From Gymnorhina tibicen (lineage: Eukaryota; Chordata; Aves; Passeriformes; Artamidae): a stretch of 64,000 bases of DNA. The position numbers were made by a program, and so were the translations under genes. This document shows, piece after piece, positions 25,397-39,178 of the stretch (position 1 is the first letter of the stretch; every line of letters starts with the position of its first letter). The DNA is taken from the NCBI GenBank assembly GCA_013399875.1, contig VXAZ01018984.1, positions 1,082,460 to 1,146,459 of the forward strand. The letters are read 5' to 3'. The notes below the pieces were generated by a model that worked only from the letters and a program-made list of their open reading frames with translations, was not told the DNA's origin and ran no database searches.

Positions 25397-28300
25397 GTGT
25401 AATTAGAACTAAGTCATTCAGACAAGTAACTGATTAAGAGCTGAAGCACAATCCATAGAAAATAATTTGTATCTTGGACTGATTGGTGGTATTTCATCAG
25501 CGATGGTCAGAAGAATAGAAATTCCTCTTGTCTCTGGCTTAGTGTAACAAAAGATGATCGTGAATCTGGGCTGCTCTCAGTTTCTACTTAAAAGTCCATT
25601 TCTCCACTGATACCCCTCTGTAGTTAGTGTAAACACTGGATAAAAGCAAAGAAAAGAGACAAAGTTAGTAGCAGGAAGATGAAATATTACTTGGAGTATG
25701 CATCATCAATTTGTACAGGAGCCCCTACCTTTCAGGAAGCACCCTGAATTTTGTACTTTGCTTATGAAAAAGCACCTAACCACATTAAAAAAAAATAAAT
25801 AAGTCATCTGATATTATCTTTGAAATCAGCAATTAAGGAAGACTAATAATTTTTAAATTAGCAATAATAGCTCTAAAAACACAATAAGTCCTGTTAAATT
25901 AATAACATCAGGTGATTTGCTTTTAGCCTTAGACGGTTCTGTCGTTTTGTACTTCTTCCTCTGAAGAGAAGGTGCTTTTTTGTTACATGAAGGTGTAGTC
26001 TGTTTAGCATTAGGAAGCAAGCTTTCTTTATTCTTTTGGCACTTTTCTTTCTATTGATGATATTTCATTTCCATATGAACAGAGGAGTTTCAAAAATTGT
26101 GAAGAATCAGCTTGGACATAGCATTTGGCTTGTTATTTGAATGTGCCACTTCTGATTATATGTAGAGAGAGAAGATCATTCTTTTATTTTCAACTTTACG
26201 GCATATGGGTTAAATTATTTTATGGATAATAGCTTTTAAATGTTGTTCAGGGTTAATATCTTTGGGTAAGCTTCATGCATCTTAGGTCTATCTCTTATGA
26301 GTCTTATTTTATTTTTAAATATTTACAGTTTGAGAGACTTCTGTGCCCAAAAGAAGTTACAAGGATGTTTAGTTTACGTGACCCCAGTTGCACGACAGCA
26401 GTAGCAGATCTGATATCTTATCCCAGGGAAAGCATTTTTGGCCTCTCTTTTAGCTCTGTTCATGGTGGGAGTTAATAGCATATTTCAGCTCTAACTCAGC
26501 TGGAGAACCCTGACAACAGTGAATCTTTCACAGAGTATAAACACGATTTGTATTTATAGCATAGTTAACATTTACTAAATAGTTGGGAAAACGATCAGTC
26601 TGGTTTTAGCAGGTTGGGCAACAGTCTTTGTTGTGGCTGTGATGAGTTTTAAAATGTAGGATAAAATGGTTATAAAATAACTGTCATGGAGCAGTAAATT
26701 TCTGTGTGCTCAATTCGGTAAGTAACAAATTCGTGCAGGCAACATTCAAAGTGCCGTAGAAACAATCTTTGAATTGTCTCTGGCTGTAAGTGTGCTGCAC
26801 AGATGGCATGTTTGGTGTTGTACAGCACGGGAACAGTGGGAAAAGCCAAATAAATGTTTAGCATTGGTCTCGTTTTAATTACAAATCTATATTAAAATAC
26901 CCTTATGTGGAACTGGAGTTAAGAAGGCTGTGTTTAAAGGAAGCATACTGGTTTCATGGCTAAGGAGAGGTGAACTTGGCAATGCGTCCAAGCCCATGCC
27001 TTGGTCTTTTCCTGGGAAGTACCCAGAGCAGGATGTGTAACACAGGCAGGGCCTCCCATGAGGGCAGGTACCACTGCTCAATGAAATCAGCTTGTCTGGG
27101 CATCAGGACTCTCCCACGAAAGGATGAAGTATTTCCTTCTGGTGAAAGGAGCCTTACAGGAGCACCACTCCTGCCACCAGTTTGTGTCAATTACCTATTA
27201 GTTCTCACATCTCTGCTCACACTGTGACCTGCTTGTGGTGTTGGAGTAAATGAGCAAAATGAGCATAAGTGTTTACTGTAATATCTGGGAGGTGTGGCAC
27301 TCCTTTGATTCCATTCAGCCTGGAGTTTGATGTGATGAATGGGGACTTACTGCCCTTTGTCTTAACTTACCTATTTACTACAATGCTTACAAACAGACAT
27401 GAAAGATACTCAGCTGGGTTCTGATCCAGAAAAGTATTTGACCTTGTTGTTCTCTTTTTTCCTTCATTATGGAATGGATTCTAGTTTTACCTCCTGCTTC
27501 TGCTTCTCTATCCAGCAGGAAAAGGAATGATATTTTACAGTTAATTAAATGAGGACTGAGATGCTCGATGTATAAGGATTTAAAAAACTGGCTGGAAGTA
27601 GTAAAGTTTTTTGGAAGCGGGTAACTCCTGTGAATTAGTTCTTCAGCTCTGAGTGGTTTTTTCCTCAGCCTCTGATTGAAATTCAAGGGATGGAAATTTT
27701 CAGCGCAGTCAGTTCCCTCACCTCTTCTTGCTTGACCTGTCTTGTGGATCTATCAGAGCCAGAGAGGTCTTGAGACCCCCTGGGCTCTTTACATTTTCAT
27801 TTGTGCCTGGCTGGTCAGTCTTAGCTGACATATTTGCTGGCCAGTATTAAATAAGAGAGAGTAATCAAAAGATAAATAAGGTATGATAAAAGTGATGTTC
27901 ATAATACTTCAAAAATAACTCCTTTTGATATAAATTGTTTCTATTTTTAAACTTTCTTTTCCTCTTCCATATGTGGAAAGGATGATATATACTATATAAT
28001 AGCTGCAGTTATACACCAGGTCATTTAGCCTTGAATGAAACATGGAAGTGAACAGGCTACAGGAATTTTATGTGTCATCAACATGCTGTGATTATTTGCA
28101 GGCTCTTAATGCTGTCCAAATGATACCTGTATTGACTTTCATAGCAATTGGGAAACTAAACATTTTTGTTTGGAATGTTTTCATTCTGTGTGCTTATTGC
28201 AGCCCAGGGTGTCTAACTTGGGCATCAGTGTTCCCACTGTGTCTGTATGGTGTTTACTTATCAAACTTTGTTATTTTAGTTATTAGTTATATTTGATAAA

Positions 28301-29337
28301 TACCTGCTGCTTTAGTGAAAAAGCTTGTGGTCATGCCGAAGGTGTTTTCCTCAAGCAGTGTCTAAAAATCAAGTCTCGGTTAAATGTTACATTCTATGAA
28401 ATAGTAACACAAAGTTCATTTGTTGCAGTAGAAAACTCTGAGATAGCATTGTACACGCAGTTTGGAAAGAGCAAGTTGGGTCTTGCAGGTAGTAGTTATG
28501 AGAGTTTAAATCAATGTATTTCATAGCTTAGCAAAAGGAGTTATTTTATTTCTTTTTCACAATCGTTACAGATTCTGAAAGGTGATCACAGAAGACGGTT
28601 TAAAGACCACTACATTTTGGATTTTTACTTCTGTGTGTTAACCTCCTTCAGATTGAAATGTTTTATTTTAATGAAGCTTTTTTATTTAATAAATAGAGAT
28701 GACATCAGTGTTTAAGAAATTCTCTGGAATGTTAACAGATTGGAATTGATTGCTTTTTCTCCAGAGGAAAAAGTTTTATATAAGAAAATCTGGGATTGTT
28801 AGCTATTTAGAGGAGCAGATGACTAATGCCAGAAATTGAAGTCTGAGGGTTTTGCACGTCAGCAGTGCCACTACTTTCTCTGTGGTAATTATTGATTGTA
28901 AATGAAAGCAGTGAGTTGCTCTCTTGAAATCTTCAGTTGCCGGAGAGAGATGGGAAGGGATTTTGGTTGTGGTGCTCAAATAAAACAGAAACTGTTGTAT
29001 TTTAAAAAACTAGTCCCAGAGCTGCTTAGGATTTTGCTTGTACTGAATCTAGTTTTATTTGTAGGTCCTTACATTGATCTTAACTCTCTTTTTAGATTCT
29101 TTTCCCTTTTTATTTTGTCAGTCTCTTTGAAGTACTACCAGACCTGTTTTTGTACTTCTAGTGTTTTTTATCTGCTTCTTTCCAGTAGCCAAAGATTTAG
29201 GTGTTTTGAATGAGCACATCAGTGCTCCAGACAGAGATACTGTTTGAAATTATCCATGAACCCAGTGCCTCTGAACATTATTGAGTGACATTTGTTTCTG
29301 TTGGTTGTGTCTGCTCTGACTAACTGGTTTCTTTCAG

Positions 29338-29421
29338 ATTGGCAGCTGGGATTACGCTGCAGTAGACGGACAGCTGCGTGAGCTGGAGATTGCAGCCAGG
29401 CTGGGCTGTGCCTCTGTTTAA
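29338..29421 (+). other. Candidate cryptic or alternative terminal exon of LRBA
   Basis: The sequence TGACTAACTGGTTTCTTTCAG ends at 29337 and resembles a branch point plus 3' splice site. Directly after it, phase 0 (the phase left by exon A) stays open for 27 codons, starting IGSWDYAAVDG and ending in RLGCASV before TAA at 29419. The stretch is richer in G+C and CpG than the intron around it. Splicing from exon A would give an LRBA ending right after BEACH, without WD40. No clear AATAAA follows within about 200 bp. A 27-codon open run after a chance AG is not rare, so this stays a candidate. Confidence 0.2.
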
Positions 29422-32400
29422 TATGCCTGGAATGTATATATTCACATTGGAGCAACTTGCACGGCCCTGAGGGGCTTCTATTTGTATTCTCACAAACTGT
29501 GATTACTTCCTGTTTTACTTTAATGACTGCCATGTAATTGTCATACTGATTTGTCTGGACAAAAAAGACTTCAATTTTTTCTTTCTTCTCACAGAAAATT
29601 CCTTAATGTAGTTTAAGAGCTGGGTTAGTGTTTTTGTTTGTAAAGATGTGGTGGTAGGAGAACAGCATAGGATGTCTTCCTTCTCCACTTTCCTGATGTG
29701 AACAGAATAACGTATTATTCATATATTGACTCTCAAACAGCTTGAGAAAGAAAAGTAATCCTGCTTAGGAGTACCCCTCCCCCTCCATGTATCTGTAGTA
29801 GTTTAGATTTTATAAAAAGTGGTTAGACCAGTAACCAATCTCCAGACAACTCTGGTGTTTTCAGCAGGCAGAAGGAGGTGAAACAGAGGTGGTAAGAAGA
29901 AAAGAGAAATACTATGCAGCAGATACATTTCTTGCAAGGAAGGTACAAAGAAGGAAGAAAAAAATGCTTAATTTCTATTTGATGGCTTTAATTTCTCCAT
30001 GTATCTGTTGTTTTTTTGTGTAATGAGGCACACAGGTTTGTTACAGACCTTGCTAACACATCGCAGCAGGCAAAGGTTGTGCGCTTTTTGCTCCATCCCA
30101 AATTGCTCATGTACTCTAATAAGGCCTCCCTCTGCGGGCTGCTGACAGTATTTCTGCCCACGCTTCAGCTCTGGAGCCATATCCCTGAGGTACTGGGGTT
30201 GGAGCTGTACCTGCATTAGTGGGCAGCAACAGGCACCTTTCACACTCCACTTGGTTAGCAGAGGGTACATCACAAACATTCTGCAGTCAGGTTTAATGAT
30301 ACCTAGAGAACAGTACGTAACTCTTGATCTTGTAGTGTCTTTTCCTTGGCTTTTCTTCTGCTCCATTCTCTTCCCTGCTATTTGTTAGGTTTCAAAGCCC
30401 GTACCAACAATTTTCTTAAATTGGTATGTTAAGTGAATAGTGCAGTGAGAAAACAAAATATGAAAGTGATTCAATACAAAATGTTTGATTTCTGAGGCCA
30501 AAACAAGAGAACTAATTTTCTGGTTTGACATGAAGAAAGTAGACTGCTCATTTTATTTTTAAAATAGTGAATGGGAGTGTGTGAATTTATGATACTAACA
30601 TTTGAGTGCTGTATTTTTTCCTTGGGTCAACTGTAGTGCAATATCCCCAGGGCAGGTGTACAGTCAGCCAGCATATACATTGCCTGTGTCAGAAAAGCAT
30701 TTTGCCCATATTTCACAATCTTGATCTAATGGCGATTGTTAGGAAACAAGGGAGATGGTACTACAGAGAGCTTCTCTTTATAATCTTCAGCCTCTTTTCA
30801 GCAATTTTATCTATTGTTATGAATTGTGCTTGCTCTCTGACTAGTGTTATCTGTGTTCCTGTAGTCCTAGAGGAATTTAACTAAGAATATTCCTGTAGGG
30901 GTGTAAGTGGCTCTCTCTGGTCAGATGGGGTTTTCTGATCACTTGTTACCGGAGCTTGATTTTAATCACTGTCCCATGGGGAAAGGAGCTCCTTGGTTGG
31001 CCGCTAAGCCATTCAACTTCCCTGTCTGAGGGGAAACCTGTCAAACAGTCTGTGTTCTCTGATGCTCTAAAGCAACATCTGGGTGGAAGGAAGGGGAAAG
31101 CAAGTAATCATAATTGCATATCGCTCAAGCCAATGGAAATCACTGAGGAACATGTGCGTAAACCTTTCTGAATATTGAAAAGTGAGGTAGGAGAGGCAGA
31201 GAGCCAAAGTAATTACTTTTGCAAGGGCTGTTATTTTATGGATGTAAATACTGGGCAGAAAGATGGAGGATGAACCCAAAATGTTTTCTGTCCCTGACAA
31301 GTGTGCTGAAAGAATATGTATTACAATGCATGTTGTTATTTCACCTGGGGTTTCAAATGTTTGGCAACTAAATCTTAGAGATTTGGGAAGTAACTGGGAA
31401 TACTTGGGTGCAGATCTGTAAAGGCCCTGAGAGCGACCTCTTTGTAGCAAATGGGGAGGTTGTAGCTTGTTGTGCCCTCAGAACAAGGCGTGCATTTTAA
31501 CACAGGTGTGTTGTGCCCCTGGGCTCTTCAGACAGTTTGGTGTTTTGTGTCTGAGGAGGCATGATGAAAGCAACTCTGAGCTAGTCCCTTTAAAAGTCTT
31601 TAAATCTGGAGTTAAATGGTGTATGTCTTGCCTTTTAACTATTATGGTCCTTCATTTGAGGATTTGAGTTCAAAACTGGAGACCGTTTCATTCTTTCTCT
31701 GTGACACTCACTGCAGTTCCCCCTCCACCCGCCCTCCCTCATATTTAATTTTATAGTTCTTTCAGACATAAACATGAAAAAAAAGCAATTTTGACTTAGT
31801 TTCTGAGTGTTGCTGCAAAGAAAAGTAACAAACATCTGTTTTTACCTTAACTGCATCCATATGTTCAACCTCCCCATCACCCTCCTTCCCAAAAAATTTA
31901 CAGCCGTATTTGGTGGGTACTGCATACTGTTGAATTAACTTTCTTCACAGTTAGATGAGAGGGTAAGTTCAGAGACTGAAAACAGCCATACCAAACAGTG
32001 GCCAGGAGCTACATTATACCTAAGCCAAGTTTTCAAGTTCTTTACTTTCCTTCTTTTAATTTACTTTCCTATTCCCCTTCTCCCCTTCCCACCCCGCAAG
32101 AAAAGAGGAGATGACCTAGGAGACATTTTCGGAACAGGTAAAATCAGATAAATGTTAACGTATAAAAGTTGCTATGGCTTTCATGCTTCTCAATTAATTA
32201 CCATTTGGAATATCATGATATATAAGTATGTGGTTTGAGGTGCATACTGTGTGAATTATTGTAAAGGGTTGCTTACCTTGTTTCATTTTATTACTTCTTG
32301 TTGTAGCATCTGGAACAATTCTGGCCTTACCAAAATTTTGGTTTTGTAGCTGATTAACAGGAAAAAGGCAGTTTTACTGAGATATTTGAGAAACAGTGAA

Positions 32401-35400
32401 ACAAAATGTGGAATGATACTGTGCTTTCCTTTGTGGCACACATCTTGCTTTCAGCAATAAGATCAAGCTAAAGATCCCTTTCAATCAAAGGTTATGCCTT
32501 TCCAGTTGTATGGTGTCTTTAATAGATGTGAAACTGGTTGTGCAAATTTCCCAAACATTTCTACCTACAGTCATCTAAATGGCTGCATGCTCCAGAGGGA
32601 TCCAGCAGTGTGAGAGCACATGCCCTTCCTCTACTGCTGGAGGAGCCTTCTGTCTCTTAGTAATACTGACTAATGCTGGTAATACTTCTTTTCAAGAAAG
32701 CTCAGTTAGAAGCTGGGCTATAATTCATTAGAAAGGAAGTGAATGATGACTTTCTGACTGATGGGCATTTTACTGTATTTTCTCAGGTGAGTGGTAGGTT
32801 CTTTTCTTCAAAGGAGATACTAATTATATCTCTGAGAAAAAGATTCCGTGCTCCTACCTGATTTTCTTTGACAGGTTGAACAAAAGTCTGAGTGGCATCT
32901 GGTGGTTCTTTCTATTGTTATGTAAATTGAGAGAATGGGGATTGATTCCAGCTCCACCATCCCATTGCTGCTGACAGAGGGAGGTCATCTTGCATCCTGC
33001 TGTATGTGATCCTTCTGACTGAGACATCAGAATGGGGAGTTGACATCTGGATTGACTTTGAATACAATCTGGGAGAAGGAAGGAACCATTTGGGGTTGCT
33101 AGTACACTTTCTTGGTCATTATTACAAAATGTGGAAGCTAAAAAAAGAAACCTTTGCATTTTTTTTTCTTGGTAACCAGAAGGAATGCAGAAGATTTTTT
33201 TTCTGAAGTCTAGCCACTATGTCTAGACATATTTGTCCAAGTGTTGTTGCCTTTACTCAACAGTTCTTCAAATTTCTTTTGGATCTCTGAAGACACCAGT
33301 AAAGACGATGTACAGATACCAGTATCTGTGCTTTTATGTTCTATGTACGAAAAAGTACGTATGCAGATCTATGTAGGTCTGATGTTTTATGAAACCTTGT
33401 TAGCTGTGGTACAACGTGGATTTTCCCCAGTTCTGTTGTCTAAAAGGGAAAGATTGTGGCAGAGGCTATTGCAGTCCTGGAACTGTAGGTGCTCGTATTT
33501 TTTGGAACAACCAGAGGGAACCTAATGAGTCTAAAGGGCTTGTTTGTGCTGGAACTGTAAATCTCAAACTCCAACTAGAACATAAACAGGGATGCAGAAA
33601 CTGTCTGTTAGGACTGAAAATGGAGAATTTGTGATCCTCTGAGGCAGGCTTTGGCAAAATCATTGTCCCACTGGTCAGCAGCTTTACCAGGTCTGACAAA
33701 CACTACATGAAAACAGACAGTGCCTCTTGACTGGCGGGTTGAGTAGAGTACTTTATACTTGTTCTACATCAGTTTGGGCTCTTGTAGTGATGAATGTGTT
33801 TGGAATACTCTGCATCAATATGTGATATCTTGTGTTTCATTTTCACTCACTATTGGCACTGCCTAAGAGTATATAGTTTCCAGAGGCAGCATTGGGAATT
33901 AAGACATACCAGATTCCATGGCTGGGACAAAATTGTGACTCCCTTTAAATGCTAAACCAGGGGCATTTGGGAGTGAAAGTTTCTGTACTGATCATAAGTC
34001 AATATGCAAGGAAATTAATAAATCTAAACCTTATTATTTCCTCACTTTATCTATTCTAAGTTCTAAATTAGATGCCTGGGAGTTGTGCTTCAAGAATACT
34101 TCATTAATTTTAAATAATTTATTGGAGATATATTTAAGAGGAAATAAATAGTAGATTCTAAAGACTGTCAATTTTTACTAAATATTTTAACAAGTATAGA
34201 GTAACCGACAGCCAGGAAGGTCTGGATTCTACTCCTTCTGTATTCTTCTGGCCCTACCCTCAGTGCAAGGCAGAATTCCCATTTGCTAATAAAAATATGC
34301 CACTTAATCTGCTAGTAGGTGTAGGCAAATCTTTTTACCATCTGGGTGTTTCGAAACAAACAGCGTTTTATGGAGAGAGTAGAGCTGCTGACCAGTTCCT
34401 TTGTTCATGCTTCCATGTCTTAAGAAACCTCAAAGCTTTTGTGATTCCCTTGATATCTTGAGTCACAAACCCTCAGATTTGAATTTAATGTAGCATGTCT
34501 CATCAGCAGGACGGAGACTCATGTGGTCTTACTGAGCTTTAGTGTTTCATGAGTCTGATACTGCTGTTCCTCAAAAAGTGCTCACTGCATCACAGTGTGT
34601 GTATGTCAGATTTCAGCCAGCTTTTTGATAAACTTACTTATTCACCAGTTCTTTGAAGATTATGGTGCTTCCCAGAGTGGGCAAGAGTGTTAGAATCTGT
34701 TCACAGACTAATTTCGACTCCTGCTCTGGTGAGTTCAGATGTTTCAAAAGCCCTGCCAAATGTAATAAGGTCAAGTGTTTGGGATGGCATATTTACTATC
34801 AAGAGGATGATTATTTTAAGGTCTCAGGTGCACTTTACTTTTGGCTTTGTTATTTCTGTAACAGGAGAACATCCTAGCAATGGTCTGTATTATTATCTAA
34901 AAACAGTTGTTTGTAAGAGTAAGGTCAGCATAAGTGTTATTCCATTGTCTCAAAAATTTTAATGAGTGGCTAAAATAGAACAGGAAATATAAATATAAGG
35001 AGTCTTGAGGAAGGTTGAACCATGAAAAAGAAGAATTAGGGAAAAATACCTGAGGCATTGGCCCATGTGCAGCCTGCTAGCCCACAGCAAAGGCAAGGTG
35101 ATTAGTTTAGCTCACAATGAAAGAGATGTAAACTAAGCTGAATGAGATTTTCCTGTAGTATCGACCTGTTTCAGTGAATGGTGCAGGGACCAGCCTGACA
35201 AGAAGTGACTTGTTGAATTTTGGCTGCTTGATGTTATCTTTAAACCTGTGGGCCAAGAGGTGGCAGCCTGGAAAACTAGCTGGACATGCCTAGGGCAAGA
35301 AGTATAAGTTCACAGGTTTCAGCATAACTATTTTTAAGACATCACTAAGGATAATATTTTCATGTATTTCCTATGAAGAAAGTTCTAAAGCATGTTGCTG

Positions 35401-35966
35401 AAGATACAGAGAAACTTTAAAAACCCCTTGTATTACACCTTCATGTTCTCCTTTAGTTTTGCTGTTGGTAGTTTAATGCATCCTAACATTGTTTGCTCTT
35501 TTTGAATAAACATGGAAGTAAGAATAAAAGCTCATTATTGCTTTCCTTGTAGTTACTGCTGTGAAATGAAGCAGTGGAGTTTAACGTACACTTAATACCT
35601 ACAGAAACTTTTTAAAAGTTAACTTTTGTTTTTGAGTTATGATACAAACAGGATAAGCCAGTGTTAGAAAGGAAAAATGGAGCCAATAAAGAGGGTTTCT
35701 GATTATAATAGCTTGTTTCTGTTTAATATCATTGAGCAGGATGAGGTTTTGCAGAGTTTCTCATGGAAATAGCATCCACAGTACTAAAATGATTACCTCA
35801 TTCTTAGTACCAGTGCCAAGCACTTAGCCCCACAGTGAACACACGGGGTTGATTTTCAACATGAAACAAGCCAGAAGTGTGGAATGACATTTTCAGGTGA
35901 CAGTTATGGTTCTATTGCCTGTAATTAGCACCTCTTAACATGCAAACCTGCCTGTGCCTTTTCCAG

Positions 35967-36056
35967 GCTGTGGAAGCTCAAATACGAAGTTTTGGACAGA
36001 CCCCTTCCCAACTGCTCATAGAACCACATCCTCCAAGAAGTTCTGCCATGCAGGTG
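35967..36056 (+). CDS. LRBA: LRBA exon B: end of BEACH domain and linker to WD40
   Basis: 90 nt, 30 codons, phase 0 at both ends. The acceptor is CTTTTCCAG ending at 35966. The donor could be read after CAG (GTGGTA) or after CAGGTG (GTAAGT); the second, giving exon end 36056, is the far better site and keeps the expected AMQV ending. The peptide starts [15 protein letters not shown] and continues [15 protein letters not shown]. The FGQTPSQLL...PHPPR segment is the highly conserved last part of BEACH in both LRBA and NBEA. The residues after PHPPR are linker to the WD40 propeller. Confidence 0.95.
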
Positions 36057-37643
36057 GTAAGTGCCATGTTAACTCTTTGTGACCTGCCTTTGCCATCTTA
36101 ACTTTGTAGAACTGGACACTTTTGCATTGCTTTTATGTGGTCGTGGAATTATGTTATTAAAACCAGCAGATGAGTTACAATTTGGTAGGAGTTGTATGCA
36201 GTGCTTAACTATTTTTTTATTTATTGCTGAAGGGATTGCATTGATTTCTAGTACAGGCTTTTTTTTTTGTCAGTGTAATCTAAGAACACTTCATCACTTG
36301 ATTTTGTTAATACCATACCTGCACAGGTGAGAGCCAGTCATCGTGGAGACAATTTAGTTAATCTTTGGCAGATTCCCCAAGAAGCTTGGATTTAGGAGGT
36401 GGAACTTCCTTGTCTTTTCCCCCAGGCATAGGTTTTCCCCTAAAACCAGGATTACTAGGAATTCATGAGCTGAAACTTACATAGCAAAGAATGTGACTAA
36501 ATGTGTTTTGCAGTAAAGCTAGGGTGATAAAATCCAGGCAGTGAGCATTAACATGCCTTCCCTTTTACCTCTCCTTGTGTCTAATATAATTTTATTATAC
36601 AAACTATTATTTTATTACTGATTACTTTTCATATCATGTTGTGTGCAGTCCTTGGATTTAAAATACCGTTTGTGTTGTCATAGGTCCAGAACTAAGGATG
36701 TTAAGTGATATTCTGACAAGTGGAGCAAATGGTCTGCTAATTCCCGAGGTTTTCAAAAGGTTATATTCCCTTATTGTTAGGATGGACATTTTACACTGCA
36801 ATATAAGAAAAAAAAGATGTTTTATAGGATGTACAAGAAGCAAATACGTCCTACTCAAGCAGACTAAGGATATTAGTTTTAAAACATAACTGAAGTGCAG
36901 AAGGTTTTAAAAGATTACACAGAAATGTGAAATGTTTCCAAAGTAGCTTACAAACCTTGTGATGCAGGAGTCTGAGAAGTGTAAACTTCCTTGATAAACT
37001 GAGCTACTGGCCTTTCTCAAATGCATCACATGTTGTGCCTGAGAGCTGCTCAGCTGCCTGTGAGCCATGCCCAGGTCCCAGCCTGCAGACCACGGCAGGG
37101 ACTTGTGTGTGTGTTTCAGAAGAGCCCTGCTAATAGGGATGTTGGGGAGCCCAGATAGTCCCATCGTGCAGCCACTTGCCATATGTGTGTCCGTCTGTCA
37201 TGGTGCCATGCACTGAGCACTCGCTCTAATTTAAAGGGATTTGTTTCAGGAAGAGGAGCAACTCGAGAAGTTGATTATTGACGTGTTAGTCAGAGCCATT
37301 GTTATATAAATAAATTTGATACCAGGCAGCAGTTAGTGTGGTTTTACCATAATATTTTTCATGGTGCTGAATTAGTGAAGATTTAGTATGTAACAGAAGC
37401 AGTTAAAATCTAAGAAGTTAGCTGTTTCTAACTCCTGTGGTTTTTTGGGCTGGGGTACACCCAGAAATAAAAGCCCTTAGTTCCTCTCTTGCTGGTTTTG
37501 TGGATATTAATGCATGTTTTCATAATAGCAGTATATTAAGTGGTTTTAAAAGTAGTATTCCTGGAGCTGAAGTATAGTAAAGATATTTTTCCTGTCATAG
37601 TTTTGAATTATTTCTAGTTGCATTATTTACTGAGTTTTGTTTT

Positions 37644-37658
37644 CGTGTGTGTGTGTGC
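37644..37658. repeat. Short GT microsatellite
   Basis: CGTGTGTGTGTGTGC, about seven GT units. Confidence 0.9.
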
Positions 37659-37789
37659 ATGAATACAGCTGAAATGGAAGCTACCACGTGCTGTGTTAAG
37701 TGCACAAGCCATAATATACACCAGGTGTAGTAATTAGCAGTCACATGAAGGCTGCCTATTTGTCTGGTTTTGCTGCTGTTGCTGTATCC

Positions 37790-38010
37790 CCTTGTGTTTT
37801 CAACCATCAGATAGCTGGATTTAATTGAGGCCACATCAGATGAGGCATTACTGACACCTTTAATTGAATGAGCATCCAGGGAGGATTAACTCATAATATT
37901 GATTGGCTTTTAGCCACTTGCTCAGAAGGGTGTCTGGGTAGCTTATTAGTTGCTTTTATTTACACCTTTATGCAAAGACTGTAAATAGGAATTCATAGAG
38001 CAATATGTTT
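37790..38010. promoter_or_regulatory. Candidate conserved non-coding element
   Basis: A repeat-free stretch with GGATTTAATTGAGGCC near 37817, CACCTTTAATTGAATGAGC near 37856 and TATTGATTGGC near 37898: repeated TTTAATTGA homeodomain-like words about 40 bp apart. Inference from motif texture only. Confidence 0.3.
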
Positions 38011-39163
38011 TTCTAAGTACTCTTAATAACTTTTTAAAAAGGAGTGATAATAAAAATGCAAATATATTTAATTTTTTATTAGTTCTGTATAAATATACAT
38101 TAAATGTATGCACTTACGTACACATATATGTAATGAAATACTGCAGGTGGAAAACAGCCAAGGACACTTCATTAGTATTCTAATTTGGTTATTAGAAAAT
38201 TACAAATACTTGAGCAGTGTGGCTACTAGTGACCAGGATGATTGTACGTCTGCATTTCAATGGGGTTCTCTTTTTTTTTCAGAGGTACCACACAGTCATA
38301 AACCCACTAGTTGTTGCTTTTTCTCCTCTCATTTGATATCCAGATCTAAGGTCCTCAATATTTTGTTTTGACACTTGCAGTATTCTTAGAGAACTTAGTT
38401 TAAAAGTTTATTAACTTTTCAACTTACTAAACTACAGAAACTAAAATCTAAAAAATTATGTTGAGAATGAGAGTCTGGATTCATTCCCTCGCTTTAGCAT
38501 TTCTGGAAACAGTGCAGGATAGTCTGTAATCACGTCCACTTTATATTCTTTACAACTGCATTTAATTATGTTTGTCCTTTGAAACATATTTGCAGTGAGG
38601 TCTTCTATTTTGCATTCATAAATTTTATTTTTGTACACCAGAAACATATACAGAACATATATCTCGTGTATGTGTGTATCTGTTTATTTTAATGTGCTTT
38701 CATGTTCTCATCTGGCTTGTAAAGAATTACAGTCTGCCAATTTAATGCAACTTGAGACAATCTCTGGGAGCTGGAATTTCTTTTGCTCACTTTTTTTTGT
38801 GTTTCCCTCCTGGTTTGGCCTTGCTTTCCTTGACATACTATCTCTGCAGATATGAAGGAGAATTCTTTTGGCAGAGATAGGTGATTGCAAAGTTTTAGTT
38901 TAATCTGCTGTGATCTGTAGCAAAATCTATACAGACACCCTCTGTCCAACAAAGCCCACAGTTTAATAGGGTACATGAAGGTTTTTCTGCCTAAAATGTT
39001 TATTTCCACAAGCCTGCCCACTATTACTGCATTTGCTTTTCTACTGCGGCTTCTATGTGATCTCATGTGTTTTAATCCAATCTTCCTTCTCTTGTCCTGT
39101 CTCTTCTCCTCCCCGTGTTCTCTCTTCCCATGTATTTGGGTTCTTGTCGTGTGCACTCAACAG

Positions 39164-39178
39164 TATCTCCTCCTGCAG
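39164..39178 (+). CDS. LRBA: Optional 15-nt 5' extension of LRBA exon C (tandem acceptor)
   Basis: CAACAG ends at 39163 and TCCTGCAG at 39178; both are usable 3' splice sites and the 15 nt between keep the frame. Inclusion would insert YLLLQ between AMQV and SPLMF. NBEA, as I recall it, has AMHLCFLPQSPLMF at this place, so the longer form matches NBEA in length and in the final Q, whereas the short form matches the LRBA wording AMQVSPLMF. The upstream AG is the first AG after the long pyrimidine tract, which usually favours its use. Which is used cannot be decided from sequence alone. Confidence 0.5.

Larger units (their letters stand above)
36057..39178 (+). other. LRBA: LRBA intron between exons B and C (3,122 bp, or 3,107 bp with the upstream acceptor)
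   Basis: A+T-rich. It includes a short GT repeat at about 37644-37658 and a low-repeat stretch at about 37800-38010 with several TTAATTGA/TTTAATTGA words that could be a conserved regulatory element. The last 100 bp form a long pyrimidine tract (about 39083-39130) with two AG acceptors 15 nt apart. A 155-codon minus-strand open frame at 38689-39156 is antisense to that tract and is judged non-coding. Confidence 0.85.

Noticed and set aside
29968..30366. 132-codon minus-strand open frame
   Set aside because: No domain or splice context; considered as a retrocopy but nothing recognisable and no A-tail.
32892..32905. CTCF-like word on the minus strand (CCACCAGATGCCAC)
   Set aside because: It lacks one of the two central G bases that matter most for binding.
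38689..39156. 155-codon minus-strand open frame rich in R and K
   Set aside because: It reads antisense to the pyrimidine tract in front of exon C, which gives purine-rich, stop-poor codons. No domain is visible.
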